A DNA stretch of 7,333 nucleotides from Chloroflexota bacterium (lineage in GTDB: Bacteria > Chloroflexota > Anaerolineae > B4-G1), in contig QMOC01000125.1 of the NCBI GenBank assembly GCA_003648085.1, positions 1 to 7,333 of the forward strand. The letters run 5' to 3'. The notes under the pieces were generated by a model that did not search any database, had not been told where the DNA came from, and worked only from the letters and a program-made list of their open reading frames with translations. A program made the translations under genes and the position numbers. Positions 6,327 through 7,333 of the stretch are shown here, one piece after another (the stretch's first letter is position 1; every line of letters begins with the position of its first letter).

Positions 6327-6964
6327 GGATGGCAGTTCGGTGGGTGCTCACGGCGTCCGTGCTCGTTTTTTTAGCCTCGTTTCCCGGCTCCACTCCCCTG
6401 GCTCCCTGGCAAGTCTGTACCTTCCACAATGGCTCCTTCGCCAGTCTCCACGTCTCCGTGTCCCCCCCTCTCCTTGTCCCCTTGTCTCTTTCTCCTCCTA
6501 CTCCTCCCACCTGGCACGTCACCGCCTCCGTCCTGGCCGATGTTACCAACGACGGCACTCCCGAATGGGTACTCCTCGTCTGGCGGCCCTGGCGCGATTG
6601 GCCCATTCAGCGCTGGCTTCCCGCCCCTAGCCCCATTGCTGACTTTCACGACGCGACGGGCGATAGTTGCCACCTCGTCCTGCTTGACCCCTACGATGGG
6701 CACGAAATCTGGGCCGGGTCGGCGCTGCCTGTGCCGCTTCTGGCCCTGGCAGTAGGGGACGTGGATGGGGACGGGCGCAACGAGGTGGTGACGTTGGAGG
6801 GTGACTACGCTACCGGGCGTGATGGCCCTGCTACCTACGTGGACGTCTGGCGCTGGAACGGCTTTGGCTTCACGCTGGAATGGCGCTCACTTCCTGGGAC
6901 CTTTCGCCAACTTTGCTTGACGGATGGGAATAATGATGGTACACTAGACATTGCAGTTCGTTGA
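6308..6964 (+). CDS. Exported FG-GAP/VCBS-type repeat protein (hypothetical)
   Basis: The 218-residue product has a signal-like N-terminus: R11, then hydrophobic WVLTASVLVFLASF (12-25), then PGSTPLA. A Pro/Ser/Leu-rich linker (46-69) follows, then three FG-GAP/VCBS-like units: LADVTNDGTPEWVLLV (76-91), VGDVDGDGRNEVVTLEGD (149-166) and LTDGNNDGTLDIAVR (204-218). DVDGDGRNE is a typical calcium-binding loop. Between the last two, VWRWNGFGFTLEWRS resembles blades of predicted beta-propellers. The family is extracytoplasmic and usually structural or binding; no enzymatic residues are evident. With only three units it cannot form a full seven-blade propeller alone. The start is uncertain: ATG 6308 lies in the heptamer array and overlaps tgt by 11 bases, while ATG 6329 (MAVRWVL) gives a better signal peptide start. 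Neither has a well-spaced Shine-Dalgarno. The linker is encoded by a pyrimidine-rich repeat (6443-6511). Translation may be coupled to tgt. The protein's role is unknown. Confidence 0.72.
   Translation: MTNDKWWMAVRWVLTASVLVFLASFPGSTPLAPWQVCTFHNGSFASLHVSVSPPLLVPLSLSPPTPPTWHVTASVLADVTNDGTPEWVLLVWRPWRDWPIQRWLPAPSPIADFHDATGDSCHLVLLDPYDGHEIWAGSALPVPLLALAVGDVDGDGRNEVVTLEGDYATGRDGPATYVDVWRWNGFGFTLEWRSLPGTFRQLCLTDGNNDGTLDIAVR
6443..6511. repeat. Pyrimidine-rich short-period repeat inside the FG-GAP gene
   Basis: This stretch is almost purely C/T on the plus strand, with recurring GTCTCC, GTGTCCC and TTGTCCCC words at roughly 7-8-bp steps. The other strand reads as GGGGACAAGG and GGGGACACGGAGAC-like words, similar in style to the intergenic inverted repeat at 2675-2752. 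In the gene it encodes the linker SLHVSVSPPLLVPLSLSPP. It may be an interspersed repeat that entered the gene, or simply low-complexity linker DNA. Confidence 0.5.
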
Positions 6965-6969
6965 GGAGG
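6965..6969 (+). promoter_or_regulatory. Shine-Dalgarno of the coiled-coil gene
   Basis: GGAGG at 6965-6969 begins on the base after the stop of the FG-GAP gene (6962-6964) and lies 8 nt before ATG 6978. The placement fixes the start and indicates co-translation within one operon. Confidence 0.8.
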
Positions 6970-6977
6970 CGGTCCCG

Positions 6978-7333
6978 ATGGCACATGAGTTAGCGGCGAT
7001 TGAGCGAGAAACGATCCAGAGGGAACTGCGCCAGATCTTCGATGAACCCACGGTAGAGGTTCTGGGCCAGATCTTAGGCCGGATGGCGGCCCGGGCCGAG
7101 GAATTGCGGGTCACCCGTGATGAGTTCCAGGCACTGCGGGCAACGGTAGAGGACCTGGCGCTGGCGCAACGGCGTACGGATCGGGCTGTGCAGCGGCTGG
7201 CCGAGGCCCAACAGCGCGCCGAGGAACGGCTGAGCCGCCTTGAGGAGACGGTACAGCGGCTGGTCGAGGCCCAACAGCGCGCCGAGGAACGGCTGAGCCG
7301 TCTTGAAGAGACGGTACAGCGGCTGGTCGAGGC
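6978..7333 (+). CDS. Coiled-coil protein with 21-residue tandem repeats (N-terminal part, runs off right edge)
   Basis: The frame is open from ATG 6978 to the window edge (118 codons). The opening MAHELAAIERETIQRELRQIFDEPTVEVLGQILGRMAARAEEL is folded only in part, and I write it here by pieces: IERETIQRELRQIF (8-21), then VEVLGQILGRMAARAEEL (26-43). From about residue 40 on it is almost wholly helical and charged, with heptad spacing of Leu/Val (LRVTRDEF, LRATVEDLALAQ). From residue 73 a 21-residue unit (three heptads), starting RLAEAQQRAEERL and ending SRLEETVQ, repeats nearly exactly. No signal peptide or membrane segment is seen, so a cytoplasmic coiled coil is likely. Proteins of this look in Chloroflexota and cyanobacteria often end in a PD-(D/E)XK nuclease-like or DUF3782-type domain, but that region would lie outside the window, so this is only a suggestion from memory. 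The Shine-Dalgarno at 6965-6969 and 13-bp gap place it in the operon. Confidence 0.78.
   Translation, partial: MAHELAAIERETIQRELRQIFDEPTVEVLGQILGRMAARAEELRVTRDEFQALRATVEDLALAQRRTDRAVQRLAEAQQRAEERLSRLEETVQRLVEAQQRAEERLSRLEETVQRLVE
7194..7333 (+). repeat. 63-bp tandem repeat encoding three coiled-coil heptads
   Basis: Unit 1 is 7194-7256, unit 2 is 7257-7319, and unit 3 starts at 7320 and continues past the edge. Units 1 and 2 differ at only three of 63 positions: one changes Ala to Val (GCC/GTC) and two are silent (CGC/CGT, GAG/GAA). The identity at DNA level, including wobble bases, points to recent duplication. The length of 63 bp keeps both the reading frame and the heptad phase. Confidence 0.92.

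Noticed and set aside
5881..6606. 241-codon minus-strand reading frame across the tgt end and FG-GAP gene
   Set aside because: It consists of tgt antisense plus translated repeats (the AAATGAC array and the CT-rich stretch) and has no domain.

Overview
The window is GC-rich (about 60% by eye) and gene-dense. It looks like part of a chromosome of an environmental bacterium. The best guess is a Chloroflexota (Anaerolineae-like) organism. This rests on the secreted beta-helix/PKD and FG-GAP proteins, the histidine kinase with two GAF domains, the coiled-coil protein with an opening of the type IERETIQRELRQIF, and several short GA/CT-rich or heptameric repeats between genes. The assignment is inference from gene style, not from a marker gene.

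Left part (1-1450): a long reading frame on the minus strand runs off the left edge. It encodes the first 416 residues of an exported protein with a signal peptide, a right-handed beta-helix region, a full PKD-like domain and the start of a second. About 200 bp of divergent intergenic DNA separates it from fabH (1450-2625, plus strand), a beta-ketoacyl-ACP synthase III with an intact Cys-His-Asn triad and an unusual C-terminal tail of about 64 residues.

Middle (2626-2911): this gene-free stretch holds a GGAGACACAGAGGACAC-type inverted repeat, a strong compound hairpin followed by a short T-run (probably the terminator of fabH), and a good sigma-70-type promoter placed so close to the next ATG that its transcript would be nearly leaderless.

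Right part (2912-7333): four plus-strand genes are packed as one likely operon. They are a six-TM/GAF/GAF/HisKA/HATPase sensor kinase without an adjacent response regulator, tgt (tRNA-guanine transglycosylase) overlapping it by one base, a small exported FG-GAP/VCBS-type protein, and the start of a coiled-coil protein with an almost perfect 63-bp tandem repeat that runs off the right edge. The junction between tgt and the FG-GAP gene lies in a heptanucleotide array (AAATGAC) that supplies both the stop codon of one gene and a possible start codon of the next.

I found no phage, transposase, CRISPR, toxin-antitoxin, tRNA or rRNA. No obvious new multi-gene system is visible. The most notable signals are the heptamer array at the tgt junction, the interspersed repeats, and the promoter and operator-like architecture in front of the sensor kinase.
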